Source: Perkinsus olseni (Eukaryota > Perkinsozoa > Perkinsida > Perkinsidae). From it: a stretch of DNA of 64,000 bases. Location: contig JABANP010000106.1 of the NCBI GenBank assembly GCA_013115135.1, positions 1 through 64,000 of the forward strand, given 5' to 3'. The position numbers and the translations under genes are program-made. Below the pieces are notes generated by a model that saw only the letters and a program-made list of their open reading frames with translations, made no database searches and was not told the origin of the DNA. This document shows positions 35,001-43,817 of the stretch, in pieces. Numbering within the stretch: position 1 is the first letter of the stretch; each line of letters starts with the position of its first letter.

Positions 35001-37138
35001 GTCTCAGGAACCGGCCACGTCGTTATAGCACTAACCTTACTCCGAGCGGGCTTCATACCGACCTCGTCAAAGACATGACCCAAATACTCCACCTCAGGTT
35101 GACCAAAGTCACACTTGTCAGGCGCCAGAGTCAAGTTAGCCGACCTTAACCGCTCGAAGATAATCCGCAAGTGCTCCAAATGGGTCTCCTCGTCTGGACT
35201 GAAGACCAAGACATCGTCTAAGTAGATCCGGACGAAAGGTAAGTCGCCGAGCTCAAAGTGCATCAACCGCTGGAAGGAGGCAGGGGCGTTCGACAGACCG
35301 AAGGCTACACGCTTCCACTGATACAAGGGAAAGCCCGGACCCGGGCAGAAGGCAGTCTTCTCCCGGTCTTCCGGCCTCAACAACATCTGCCAATAACCCG
35401 ACCTAAGGTCCAAGGTAGAGAAAACCTTGGCCCCCTTAAGATGCTCTTGAACATCGTCCGGCCTAGGAACCGGATAGGCGTCCAAGTCAACAACCTTATT
35501 AAGCTCGCGGTAGTCGATACACATCCTTACTCGGCCGTCCTTTTTAGGGACATAGACACAAGGGAAGCGGTAGGAGGACGACGAGAGCTCAATCACATCC
35601 GCGGCCAGCATCTCGGAGACCATCTCTTCCACATCGCTACGCCACTTATGAGGGACTCGTCGAACCTTCTCGGCAATAGGCTTCTCCTTCTTCAAGTGGA
35701 TCTCGTGCTGCATGTGGTCGCACCTACCCGGCCGCTTAGAGAAGAGGTCCGAAAACTCCAAACACAGGGCCTTATACCGACCATACTTGGCGTCGTCGGG
35801 GAACTGCGGTAGCTCCACCCCATCCGTCTGGAAGTCCGGAACAGCAAACTCCAAAGCAGCAGCCAGGTCATCACCGTCCAGCTCGTCTACATCAACACCT
35901 TCACCAGGCCACTCTTCCGGAGGAGAGAGACCCTTATCGGGAATAATAGAGCTTAACAGAGTCGGACCAGTTATAGGCGGGACCACCATAGAAGCACGAA
36001 GAACCTTAGCATACTCGGGAACATGCTCCGACCGAATTTGTTGTAGAGCTCGATCCGACCTTTCCTTCCGAGAAGCCGCTGAAGTCACCGATTTAGCATC
36101 ATCGCCGAGATCACCAGTCGCATCCTTAATAACGGGAGTCACAGGTCCTCCGGCCGCTGCCTCACACCACCGGTCTTCAACTTGAACCTCCTTCGAAACC
36201 ATCTTGGGTACCGGGACTTGGAGTGAAGGCAACCGATAACGACCAGAATCAATAACTGATGCAGCAGACGACGAAGACGGACCACTGGACTCCGAAGAGG
36301 ACCGACTTGGACCCGACCGATGACGATTAACCTCACGCCGACGGCGACGACGACGGCGACGGCGACGATGACGACGGTGGTGACGACCAGGCTCCGACGA
36401 GGGGCTTATAGAAGGGGTAGCGGCGTTCGCCGGGGCTACCACATCCAACACGGAACCGTACTCCGGCCGTAAGGAACCAACATCTTCTGGGCCTTCACCA
36501 ACAAAAATCGAAGGAGTCATAACCACGGGATCAGCAGAGTTAACCAACCAATCAAGAATATTAGGCTCAGACATACGCTTCCTAAATTCTTGGGGAACCG
36601 ATAAACGCACAGCATCCATACCAGCCATCAAACCCATTCCAAAATGACGCAGAAAGTCCATGCCTAATAACATATCTACACTAAGGGAGTCGATAACTAT
36701 CATACATACGGGGAAAACCGGCCCCGGAACTACCTCATCCTTAGTCGGGCCGGACCGGGAAGACGGTTCCCGGCCGGGAGGTAAAACATAAAAACAGACG
36801 TCCAAGTCCAGTACACCCAATATCTTACAAGTACCACCATTAGCCGTCCTGATAAAATTCAGAGGACACGGCCTTACCAAAGACAGCATGGACGGGGAGA
36901 GCGCTTGCTGCGGTATCAGAGACAAGTCACTACCAGTATCAATAACGCCACATAGAAGCGCCGACCGATCCACCGAAAGAGGCGAAGACACCATCACCCA
37001 AACCTGCGGGCTATGCCGACCAAATAAGTCAATATAAGTAGAGGCAGACGTCAGACCCAAATTAATAGCTTCCGGCCTCCCAGCGATCACCGAGCCGACC
37101 GGAGGCTCGCGAAGAGGTGATCGCTCAACTAGTTTCCC
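32069..37138 (-). CDS. pol: Pol polyprotein (protease, RT, RNase H, integrase)
   Basis: Open from the frameshift site to the stop at 32069. Residue numbers below count from the codon at 37090. Aspartic protease: VIDTGSDLSLIP, active Asp at 51. Reverse transcriptase about 505-680 with MCIDYRELNK, FGLSNAPASFQRLM and RIYLDDVLVF (YLDD at 623-626). RNase H starts with QIFTDASDYAVGGVLEQDG near 779-797. The integrase zinc region is H1044, H1049, C1078 and C1082; the catalytic core has D1110, D1168 and E1204 (LSDNGPAFES, YHPQGNGLVERFNQ). The end carries a Pro/Glu/Val-rich tail of about 270 residues. Unusual: an arginine-rich run (236-252) and a 200-residue linker between protease and RT. There is no ATG at the frame start; translation is by -1 frameshift from gag. 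The element is one of the genome's retrotransposons, not an infectious virus. Confidence 0.95.
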   Translation of the reverse strand, partial: GKLVERSPLREPPVGSVIAGRPEAINLGLTSASTYIDLFGRHSPQVWVMVSSPLSVDRSALLCGVIDTGSDLSLIPQQALSPSMLSLVRPCPLNFIRTANGGTCKILGVLDLDVCFYVLPPGREPSSRSGPTKDEVVPGPVFPVCMIVIDSLSVDMLLGMDFLRHFGMGLMAGMDAVRLSVPQEFRKRMSEPNILDWLVNSADPVVMTPSIFVGEGPEDVGSLRPEYGSVLDVVAPANAATPSISPSSEPGRHHRRHRRRRRRRRRRREVNRHRSGPSRSSSESSGPSSSSAASVIDSGRYRLPSLQVPVPKMVSKEVQVEDRWCEAAAGGPVTPVIKDATGDLGDDAKSVTSAASRKERSDRALQQIRSEHVPEYAKVLRASMVVPPITGPTLLSSIIPDKGLSPPEEWPGEGVDVDELDGDDLAAALEFAVPDFQTDGVELPQFPDDAKYGRYKALCLEFSDLFSKRPGRCDHMQHEIHLKKEKPIAEKVRRVPHKWRSDVEEMVSEMLAADVIELSSSSYRFPCVYVPKKDGRVRMCIDYRELNKVVDLDAYPVPRPDDVQEHLKGAKVFSTLDLRSGYWQMLLRPEDREKTAFCPGPGFPLYQWKRVAFGLSNAPASFQRLMHFELGDLPFVRIYLDDVLVFSPDEETHLEHLRIIFERLRSANLTLAPDKCDFGQPEVEYLGHVFDEVGMKPARSKVSAITTWPVPETTMELRSFLGLAGYYRKFIDNYSARERPLRELLAACKALDGKDDVGRVQELWSDDHEATFVDLKMALARLPYLMYPDFGRQFQIFTDASDYAVGGVLEQDGRPLGYFSRSLTGAQLNWPTYEKEAYALLKTLDFFHHFIIGYPLEVVMVTDHRPLTWLRKATSPKVTRWLLALQAYRFTVRYREGTKHVNADALSRIRPVTLKKEGVPDVEMLSAEQLGCGTEQDRLVEPRRLSATLEGGELGGSVRLTSPIVCILSVAPRWTKEELRNVQRADPTLSLVFERRLDPAPLARNELIGPELMPYKKIWGQLDVVDGVLVRLVRPLPDDKPRLVPVVPQAIRSEVLLQFHDDDGHFGKERVGQKLTSLCYWPGMLTAVADYICECRRCKEAKKKVVPPMDLVTIPVGRPWHTVAIDFLSLSTPVGSFSKLLVVVDYFTKFAEAFPVTDETAASAVASLYVLFGHFGPPERVLSDNGPAFESKVFEKVLTGLGCERAHCTVYHPQGNGLVERFNQTVLGMLRTHVDHSYDWLGKLRTVLWCYNTSVHASTGHTPYFLMFGREPNVGYFPPLSDAFNLHDPITWSEEQAHTRARIQDTVDLYVSYAGARQKYFYDKKAKSRVFFVGQKVQLKRFPSSRGRRDKLLSGWEDGWFVKRIMPGRVVKAVEVMHEDTGHTKVISVDLLHIDPLQPPHPPPHMGIVRHPPPPLEDPHLSDFPLLYEGPVNDDVVPGDNIDVPPVPDEAGNAEVQQQDGHEEVPAQAQGLVEYDVWELLPPEDRDVVEDPVVPNPEGEQRDEDVEPEDVEPLVRRPEVVDDVPVENVPILPLNDVPAPPLNDAPVLPGSPVTPASADDGMVRGLVSPRAETPVDDPESPPDLLTPMVSSPERSPGFGSAREESSPPQSSVRSEESRADGVQDVVDQVDDAPLVDAGNQQEEAGGIRRDDASVGWRSTRVRRPPPAPFDPSQYVPLASRRHDENGRTN
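37082..37138 (-). promoter_or_regulatory. Programmed -1 ribosomal frameshift signal
   Basis: On the element strand the last gag sense codons hold the heptamer G GGA AAC (37132-37138) in the correct phase, immediately followed by the gag stop TAG. After a 6-nt spacer comes a perfect 10-bp stem, AGCGATCACC (37116-37125) with GGTGATCGCT (37082-37091). Inside the loop is a second stem, GAGCC/GGCTC (37104-37108 with 37092-37096). A loop CCTCC could also pair with GGAGG just 3' of the stem, giving a pseudoknot. Slipping back one base gives GGG AAA CTA, which is exactly the pol frame (37138 is in phase with pol). Confidence 0.92.
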
Positions 37139-38148
37139 GGACTAGGCGGCTTAGAACGGGACGGACAATTACGAGCGAGATGACCGGTCTGACCACACTT
37201 AAAACAACCAGAGTCAAACGCCTTATTAGGGCAAGCCAACGCAGAGTGAGCGCCGCCACAATTACCACAACCCCCGCGACCACGGCCCTTGCCACCATTA
37301 CCCTTGCCAAATCTTTGTTGGGAATCCAGCCTTTGAGTAATACCGGCCAAGTTTTCCATCATAGGAGCCAACACAGATTGAAGAGCCTTGCTAATCTCAG
37401 CCGCGAGGGGCTGGGATTCTGCCGTGACTGGAGGCCTTGATATCATACGACCGTCCTTAGTAGCGGTACCCGGGCTGTAGTCATCGACGATGGAGCAGAT
37501 AGCACGAATAGAATGGTCTTGCTGCTTGCGGAGCTCTTGCTGGGCACCTTCAGGAGCAACCGCAACACACCGGTCGAAAATCTGCCGACCCATAGACTCC
37601 GCAGACATACGTTGGCCTTGTGGAAGAGACCGATTATACTCCTTCAGATACCGACCAAGACGAGCCGCAAAGACCACGAAGCGCTGATGACCGTCCCACA
37701 CCAGAGAATTGAAAGCCCGAAGCGCTTCATCCGGCGAGCGCTTAGCAAAGAGACTCAGCATTAATACCTTGTCGTCCTTCCAGTTCGTCTTACTTGCCAA
37801 TTCTTCCCATGAGTCAAAGAAGTCTTCTTCCAGATACATACCAAGACGAGATGCTCGCGAACGCTCCGACCACTGAGCCGCATCGGCTGCTGCCTCATAA
37901 CGACGAAGCCATGACCGAAAGTCGGTAGTACCATCGAAGGGATGGGGCATTCTGCTGGAAAGTTGCACACTAACGGCTCCGGCCTGTTGGTTGTCGTTGT
38001 CACCGTCCGCCATGTTGACACGGGGCTCTCGCAACATAGTAGCGGTGGTCGTGCCGTTGTCAGCGTTACCATCTCGAGAAGTAGGCGATAGGAAGTCGGA
38101 CTCTTCACCGTCCACACCAGTCGTAGAATCTTGTAAGATAGAGGACAT
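37129..38148 (-). CDS. gag: Gag structural protein with zinc knuckles
   Basis: The first ATG is at 38148 (MSSILQDSTTGVDGEESDFL); the frame is open 5' of it but starts with non-ATG codons. About 339 residues. The middle region (PHPFDGTTDFRSWLRRYEAA, QRFVVFAARLGRYLKEYN) fits the capsid-like domain of Ty3/gypsy Gag. Near the C terminus are CGNCGGAHSALAC and a canonical CCHC knuckle CFKCGQTGHLARNC, which bind RNA. It ends SPGN with the stop at 37129-37131, overlapping the frameshift heptamer. Only about 50 nt separate the primer-binding site from the ATG, so the leader is very short. Confidence 0.93.
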   Translation of the reverse strand: MSSILQDSTTGVDGEESDFLSPTSRDGNADNGTTTATMLREPRVNMADGDNDNQQAGAVSVQLSSRMPHPFDGTTDFRSWLRRYEAAADAAQWSERSRASRLGMYLEEDFFDSWEELASKTNWKDDKVLMLSLFAKRSPDEALRAFNSLVWDGHQRFVVFAARLGRYLKEYNRSLPQGQRMSAESMGRQIFDRCVAVAPEGAQQELRKQQDHSIRAICSIVDDYSPGTATKDGRMISRPPVTAESQPLAAEISKALQSVLAPMMENLAGITQRLDSQQRFGKGNGGKGRGRGGCGNCGGAHSALACPNKAFDSGCFKCGQTGHLARNCPSRSKPPSPGN

Positions 38149-38199
38149 AATCGTTGGAGTTAACGTCGATACCAAAGTCGCAGTACTTCGAACAAGGAG

Positions 38200-38208
38200 C
38201 TGCTACCA
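38200..38208 (-). other. Primer-binding site, initiator Met tRNA type
   Basis: On the element strand TGGTAGCAG begins 3 nt after the 5' LTR. It is complementary to the 3' end of eukaryotic initiator tRNA-Met (CTGCTACCA). A 9-nt match to iMet is also typical for other Ty-type elements. The host initiator tRNA is not in the window to confirm the pairing. Confidence 0.8.
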
Positions 38209-38211
38209 AAA

Positions 38212-38481
38212 TGTCAGGAGTACTCGCGTAGTGAACCCGACCCAAAGATGTACTGCAACTCAGAAGCAACCAAACGTATAGATAATACCCAAGGTGACAC
38301 GAGTCACCAGCTATACGATACGTCGACGAACCACGTCAGACAACCGAGTCTGCACGGAGTAATGGCTACGAAATCGATCTAGCGAAGCTTAGCTTGAAGC
38401 ACCCGTCCTGCACTACACAATCGTGCACCATTGTGCAGTGCTGTCCCGATTCCGGCCGATACCACACTTCACACCGTCACA
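38212..38481 (-). repeat. 5' LTR of the Ty3/gypsy element
   Basis: 270 bp, on the element strand TGTGACGG...CCTGACA, i.e. canonical TG...CA ends with a TGT/ACA inverted terminus. About 98-99% identical to the 3' LTR at 30941-31211. It must carry the promoter; I see no unambiguous TATA box. Confidence 0.93.
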
Positions 38482-39120
38482 ACCGGCCTCATTTTTTGGA
38501 GGGGCCCTAAGCTGAGATTTGCGGGAGACTCTCACGGTTGGCGAGTGATTTGAGAGAGACTCTAGTACGAGTTTACTCATTTGCTGCCACTGTGGACTCC
38601 TCCTACGTGGCATTTGATCTCTGCAACCCGACCTTTCAACTACTACACCTTCGACTTCGAGTTCCAAGTATTTGGGATTGAGGCCTTCCAGAACTACTGT
38701 GACATCAAGAACCACTCAGACTTGTCTACATCGACTTCCCCTTTCCTTCGGTTCTGCTAAGGCCACCCCGATACTTCACACTTGAGACGATACGTAAGCT
38801 CAGCTAGTGAGGGAGACAGTCACAAGAGGAATCGTGGGGCGAGACAGTAAATTCTGTGCAACATCTGTTGAAACCGTGGATTCTAGCACTCATCCCTGAC
38901 CCGAGGGATGCTCTATCCAGAACACCTCGTTCAAGTGGCTCGTGCATTCACCTTTCGTCACTGCTCGTCGACATCACCGATCGATAACATCTGAGGGCCC
39001 TCATGCTGACTTCTCAGTAGAGAGAACCCCATCGGATCGTAAGTACTCGCGTGAACTACTACTAACTCGAGTGATTCGCTATGAGTCAAATACACCAGCA
39101 TTGGATAAATAAATTCATGG
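38482..39120. other. Right flank of the retrotransposon
   Basis: On the - strand 38490-38715 stays open for about 75 codons (VLEGLNPKYLELEVEGVVVE) and runs straight into the LTR. This could be a coding exon interrupted by the insertion, but the + strand is also open there and I see no partner exon on the far side. The remainder to 39120 is non-coding. Confidence 0.35.
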
Positions 39121-40272
39121 CTATGGTAGCAATGATGAACTCAGCTCTCTCCAAAGATCCCCTCCGGATCTCTTAGAGCAACCTCCGTGGGGAACCGCCC
39201 ATCGGTGATAGTACTGAGCAACCTCGAGGGTCGAGTTCTCTAAGTCGAAATGCGTGTAGTAGGCCCGAAAGAAGGGCATGCCGAGATGCACAGTCTTAGA
39301 CTCGGTCGGCTCTATCGCGAGTATGCGCAACGTGTCCGAGTACTCTTCGGTGTAGTAGGCAGGGCGCAGCACCAGGCACGCTCCGTGAGAGAAGTCGCCC
39401 AAGTTGAGTTGAAGTATCGGCATACGCTCCATCTCAGTATTCCTGATCAGCCACTTGTTGCCCTCGTGTTCAACTCCCGATCTGTCCAGCATCGAAGTGA
39501 CTTTTTCGTAAAGTTGGGTGGGTAGTCGAATAAGAGCATCACCCGTATCGAGTACGGCCAGCTTGTTGTTTAACGCGATGAACATGGTCCCTCCAGTGGC
39601 TACGCTCACGCTAGAGAGCCTCAGCTGCAGCAGAGACGACGTTTGCGAGGCTCTCGACTGTACCAGCTCCATGTGTCTCATCGCGAAGACTGCACAATCG
39701 CCCCTTCCACCTAGAGTCAGCGTCCCATCTAGGTGTGTGCTCTGCTCAGGAGTGCACACACTGAACCTTCGCTCTTGGATAACCCCGGCTGCGTAGAGCT
39801 GCTTGAGGAAGGGCGAGGGGCCGCCCGGCTGAGGCTGCGCTAGACCGAGGAGACCGTGGGGCTCTTCTTCGGACGATGGCGAATTGAAGCCGATAATTAG
39901 CCCGAAGGTGGCACTGTGAATCACTCGACCGCCGATGGTGATTGAACCCTCATGCATCACAAAAGTAACATGAGTGTCGTCGCCAAATTCGACGAAGAAT
40001 TTCCGCGAGGAGCGGTAGGGATCACAACCATCCGGACATGTATAGCATCCTGAGCTCAGCGTCGTACAGCTGCGACCGGCGTAGGCCTTCTCATACCACT
40101 CCTTGTACACCACGAAGAGGGCCTGACTGCCGGTGTCTACTATCAGCCGCTGCTCCTGCTTATCAAATTCCATCGCTACAGCCCCTCCCTCGATGGGAGC
40201 GGTGACCTCTGCAGCCTCCACCCGCCAGAGCAAAACAAGTGCCGAGGTGAGAGCTCTGGCGATCGAAGCCAT
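39121..40272 (-). CDS. Pepsin-like aspartic protease, secreted
   Basis: Single exon of 383 codons from ATG 40272. The N-terminal segment ARALTSALVLLWRVEAA is a signal peptide. Two catalytic lobes: RLIVDTGSQALFVV near residue 44 and LAVLDTGDALIRLP near 240, both DTG. FFVEFGDDTHVTFVMHEGSI marks the flap region and HGLLGLAQPQ is the family's G-L-L-G-L-x stretch. It ends with FDLENSTLEVAQ, matching the closing strand of family A1. It should cleave proteins in the endomembrane system or outside the cell. No propeptide of normal length is obvious, since only about 25 residues separate the signal peptide from the first lobe. There is no C-terminal anchor. Confidence 0.9.
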   Translation of the reverse strand: MASIARALTSALVLLWRVEAAEVTAPIEGGAVAMEFDKQEQRLIVDTGSQALFVVYKEWYEKAYAGRSCTTLSSGCYTCPDGCDPYRSSRKFFVEFGDDTHVTFVMHEGSITIGGRVIHSATFGLIIGFNSPSSEEEPHGLLGLAQPQPGGPSPFLKQLYAAGVIQERRFSVCTPEQSTHLDGTLTLGGRGDCAVFAMRHMELVQSRASQTSSLLQLRLSSVSVATGGTMFIALNNKLAVLDTGDALIRLPTQLYEKVTSMLDRSGVEHEGNKWLIRNTEMERMPILQLNLGDFSHGACLVLRPAYYTEEYSDTLRILAIEPTESKTVHLGMPFFRAYYTHFDLENSTLEVAQYYHRWAVPHGGCSKRSGGDLWRELSSSLLP

Positions 40273-40443
40273 GGAAGCAGCACGACTGCAGCGAGAGTAC
40301 TACGACTCAGATGGACCGAGACGGATGGAAATCCGGCGAGGAGACGGGAGAAACTCTCGTCTCCGGCGTGAAGGGCGCGTCCCCGCGGTGCTCGGCGAGC
40401 GGGTCTCTCACGAGATGGCTACAGTTCTTTCACATTCGGAGAC

Positions 40444-41395
40444 TCAGTCTCCGAGACTGTGTGTGAGGTGAGTACTGAAGAGAAACTCAATTCTTAAAAG
40501 CTTGAAACCAAGGTGATCAATGTTCTTCGGACGCACTAATTGGCTCCCCGGAGGGCGTAGCGAAACGTTAGACTGATTCTTGGACGGTGTTCCCTCTTTC
40601 GAGACGGCAGGCCATGCTTCCACAGCCTCTGCGTACTTCCTCCCATCACCAACAATGACCCACTGCGCGGCACTATATGAACCTACATCGAGTTCCCTCA
40701 TCTCCGGCTACACCGCCGCCGCCGTACTCGAAATACTACTTTCCTTTTATCCTTCTTGGCGTCTAAGAAGAAGTCTCGCTCCGCTCCCAGGGAGATGCAG
40801 GCAATCGACGGTTTTTTACCGAGGACCTTCTCATCATCGGAGTGCATCCCAATATTATCCGATCCGTCTCGATAGTAGTTGAGGACGCAGCAGTTGAACT
40901 GTTCATCACATTCCTTGCTCACAGCCTTCTTCAATTTCGCTATGACCATCGGACCCCTCGTCCACGGCGAAGGCACTCTCAACGGCCCGCCCGAGTACCT
41001 GAGTACATCCTCATTCGACGGATGTCTCGCCATGACAACTACTACCTGTATTGTTTCCCATCATCAGCATAGAATGCAGTCAATCTCCGTTCAAGGTGCT
41101 CCTTTCCGAATATCTTAACCGTGCCCTGACCCCAAGGGACTTCTCTCATCAACTCTCCCAATGCTTCAGCAGGATCTTCCACGAAGCTAGGCAAGTACGT
41201 CAACCACGAGCCCTCATCATCCAACGGCCATCGATCCAGCGGGGTGTCCCCTGGGAGATTCAAAACCCTTCCCTCCCGCGGCCTAGGGGGTTCCGCCTTC
41301 CTAGACCGCTTTCGCGGAGGAAGCTTCTCTATCGAGCAGTCGCTCTCTTCTGAGCTCGAGCCCAGCTCAACCACCTCTTTCAACCCGTTGGTCAT
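40444..41395 (-). CDS. AlkB-like Fe(II)/2-oxoglutarate dioxygenase
   Basis: Resembles the ALKBH2/3 group of nucleic-acid demethylases. Start ATG 41395 (MTNGLKEVVELGSSSEESD), a basic Arg/Lys patch (PPRKRSRKAEPPRPREG), then WLTYLPSFVEDPAEALGELM. An intron of about 45 nt falls after DGKQY, joining to YSGGPLRVPSPW and the core VLNYYRDGSDNIGMHSDDE, which has the HxD iron motif, then KPSIACISLGAERDFFL. A second intron precedes WVIVGDGRKYAEAVEAW and the C-terminal NVSLRPPGSQL. The usual second iron-binding His of the W-x-H-x-V-P motif is not visible; PAVSKEG follows the Trp. Either the exon is misread or the C-terminal half is unusual. The basic region suggests nuclear location. Confidence 0.8.
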
Positions 41396-41711
41396 CCATG
41401 TAAGTCCATGACTGAGGCACAGCCACGTCGAAGCCCCTCGCACTAGAACGCTACAACACCCAAACTTGGACTGCAATAATGATTATGGTGATAATACTCG
41501 CAGGAGATTATGATACATAATAGTCCAAGGGCCGGAAAATGGTGATAACTATACAAAACGTTAATGGCGTATAGTACCAGAATGCATCATTACCAATGTA
41601 CCGGGTACTAGACAACAACCGCAGTAAAGAAGAAGAAGATCTACAGAACGACAGCCTACTACTTCACAATGGGCATTCTAAAAGGCAAGACGGAAAAGAA
41701 GAATGGTGAGG

Positions 41712-43249
41712 TCAAATGAAGCTGTCTCTACTGTGAGCCTCTAACGGTAGTGGCGGGAATCGCGGAACTCTCTCGAGGCCGATGCTCCGTCGCCAAATGC
41801 CCGATCGGGACCACCCTGCCTTGGGGCACATCTCCATACGCAAAAAGCCTATGTCGCTGTTCAACGGGGCGACCGTACTAACTTTAATTTCGAGACTACC
41901 GGTCTTCGGAGACCAACTGCTTCGACGATCAACTTGGGAAACCCGCCGCCTTTCAGTACTCTTTTTGGAGGCACTCGTCGACCTGCTACTACCGCGAGCC
42001 GCACTCCTCTGAGCTGCAGGGGTCTTCCTCGACGGCGTCTTCAATGCCTCTGCGCTGCTGCTCTTCCTAGGCCTCCCACGCTTCCGCCGCGCTGAACCCT
42101 CGTCGCCAGCACTCTTGTCAGATACTACAGAGCCTTCTCGGGCTTCCCGTATCCGCGAGCTTCGACGAACTGCTCCTTCGAGAGCCCAGTCCGGCAGAAC
42201 GCCGTCCAGACTGTCATCCGCCTGGAATGAAAAAGGCGAGCTCGTTCCTCGGCCCACCTAGGGGTCCCAGCCACTCTACCGATTTGCGCCTCCTTCCACC
42301 GCTCACGTGGCCGCCCTCGTCGTCCTCAGCATCAGTACTAGAGGCAGATGGAACTCGAAGCCGTCGACGCTTCCGCTCACCAGGGTCGCCGTCTGTGCTG
42401 CTATCAGCGGGGGGCTGCAAAATCGAGAACATACAGCCGAGCATTGAAGCCCTGGGATACACTACCTTTCGTACACGCCTGCGACTTGCATTGGACTTCG
42501 ACTTCCGTTGCTTCGCTCGACTCCTGACAAACAAGAATCAACAGGAGCTCGGTCTTATGCTGCTGGGACGCTAGGAGCACATAACCCGTACTACGATGGC
42601 CGACGGTCGTCACGGAGCTTGCCAGAGGATATAGTGACGATCTTTGGGTGGAGCTCTTCCTCTAAGCTAGGGGAATCATCGATAGCGAATTTATTCCGAG
42701 TTGACCTGACGGGAACTCGCTTCGACCTAAGATATCCAACAAATCACAAAAGACTACCTTCTCTCTATGAGGAGCTCTTCGTCATCAACGAGGTCGGCGC
42801 CGCCATTGATTCCGGACGAACTTGAAGGAGCCGGAGACGCCTCGGGCTGCCGAGGTCGTTTCCGCTTAGCTTTTTTGGACTTAACGGCCGTTGGCGACGA
42901 TGCTCGTTTTCTCAGCTTCTCCTTCTTGCCATGGTCATTCCGGCTCTTCCGCGGACCAGATGCCCTACAAGATTACCCTTGACAGTGGAAGGGCGGCTCA
43001 AGGCCATACCACCTACCTTTCATGAATCGCAGAAGCTTCGTCAGTGTGAGCCCTCCGACGGTCCTGAGGAGGCCTGTCCACCCCACGACCGTCTTTGGAG
43101 CGTTCCTGCTGCTGCTGCTGTTGCTCCTTCTCCCGCCTTTCTGACTCGGCAATCAAATTGATGTAGTACATCATTATACGGTCCTCTGAGAAGCCACCAG
43201 TAAAACCGCAATTTCGTGGCGCAGCGGGAAGCTTACCCGAGGACGCCAT
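41712..43249 (-). CDS. AT-hook nuclear protein with poly-Gln
   Basis: Spliced from ATG 43249. Exon 1 reads MASSGKLPAAPRNCGF, GGFSEDRIMMYYINLIAESE and a six-Gln run. Later exons read KKEKLRKRASSPTAVKSKKA, NKFAIDDSPSLEEELHPKIV, RSRAKQRKSKSNASRR, PSASSTDAEDDEGGHVSGG, DDSLDGVLPDWALEGAVRR and RRSSRIREAREG. The AT-hook ARRKRGRPRKSSS follows, then a Ser/Arg-rich tail and the stop at 41712. Introns of about 45-60 nt keep phase, for example 58 nt ending TTCCAG before ADDSLDG. AT-hooks bind the minor groove of AT-rich DNA, so this is a chromatin protein. RRSSRIR is faintly like the CENP-C motif, but too short to rely on. Confidence 0.65.
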
Positions 43250-43817
43250 GATCTCTTTATCGTGAAACCAGGTGGCAGCTGTGGGTGTCTCAAGACACAC
43301 TATATGAAACAACTGAAATGGCCAACTTCTCCGAGGAGGACTATCACTATAGCACTGACCAACGCGAGCCCGGTAGGTGGGAAGAAGAACGCTGAAGGGA
43401 GAGCCACGAGAGCTTTATTTCGTGAGGAACGGAGTCGCAAAGGCTGGCCTCCAATAACCAGGGCCCTCTAGTAGTCTCCTAATTGCGCAAGAAGAGGGCT
43501 ACGGAACGTTAACTGAGTAAGCAGGTTACAGCGTGCCGCCGCAAAAGTTCCGAACCTGCGAACCCACGCCTCGCCCGACTTTCCGTTCCAGTCAATGGCG
43601 TTGGACGGCTCCAAAATCGGGCAGTAGACACAGTCACCGTTTGAAACTAATTTGCGTGCGCTCCAACAGCGTTTTCCCCGGATCCGTTGCAACATGAACA
43701 GACACAGCATGGAGGCTCGTGGAGTCTGTATCGATCAGCAGGGCGCGCGCACCTGTCGAAGCTGGCCCGACTGCACTAGCTATGATTAAATCGTACACTG
43801 TTTAGTCGATTGTATCG
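43250..43817. other. Intergenic between divergent genes
   Basis: Shared upstream region of the AT-hook gene (-) and BiP (+). Open frames here are short and carry no motif. I did not find a clear heat-shock element or unfolded-protein-response element by eye. Confidence 0.4.

Larger units (their letters stand above)
30941..38481 (-). mobile_element. Full-length Ty3/gypsy LTR retrotransposon
   Basis: About 7.5 kb, transcribed on the - strand. The order from right to left is 5' LTR (38212-38481), primer-binding site, gag, -1 frameshift signal, pol (protease, reverse transcriptase, RNase H, integrase), purine-rich tract and 3' LTR. RT-RNase H before integrase is the Ty3/gypsy order. Both reading frames are open and the two LTRs differ at about four positions in 271, so insertion looks recent and the element may be autonomous. 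No envelope-like gene was found. I could not see a matching target-site duplication: the flanks read TTTCA on the left and ACCGG on the right. Confidence 0.95.

Noticed and set aside
32125..36185. Several + strand open frames within the retrotransposon
   Set aside because: Reverse-strand shadows of pol; none has a domain.
38148..38175. Longer gag and repeat-protein starts upstream of the first ATG
   Set aside because: The extra codons begin with TTG or GTG; a eukaryotic gene should start at ATG (38148 for gag; likewise 18147 for the repeat protein).
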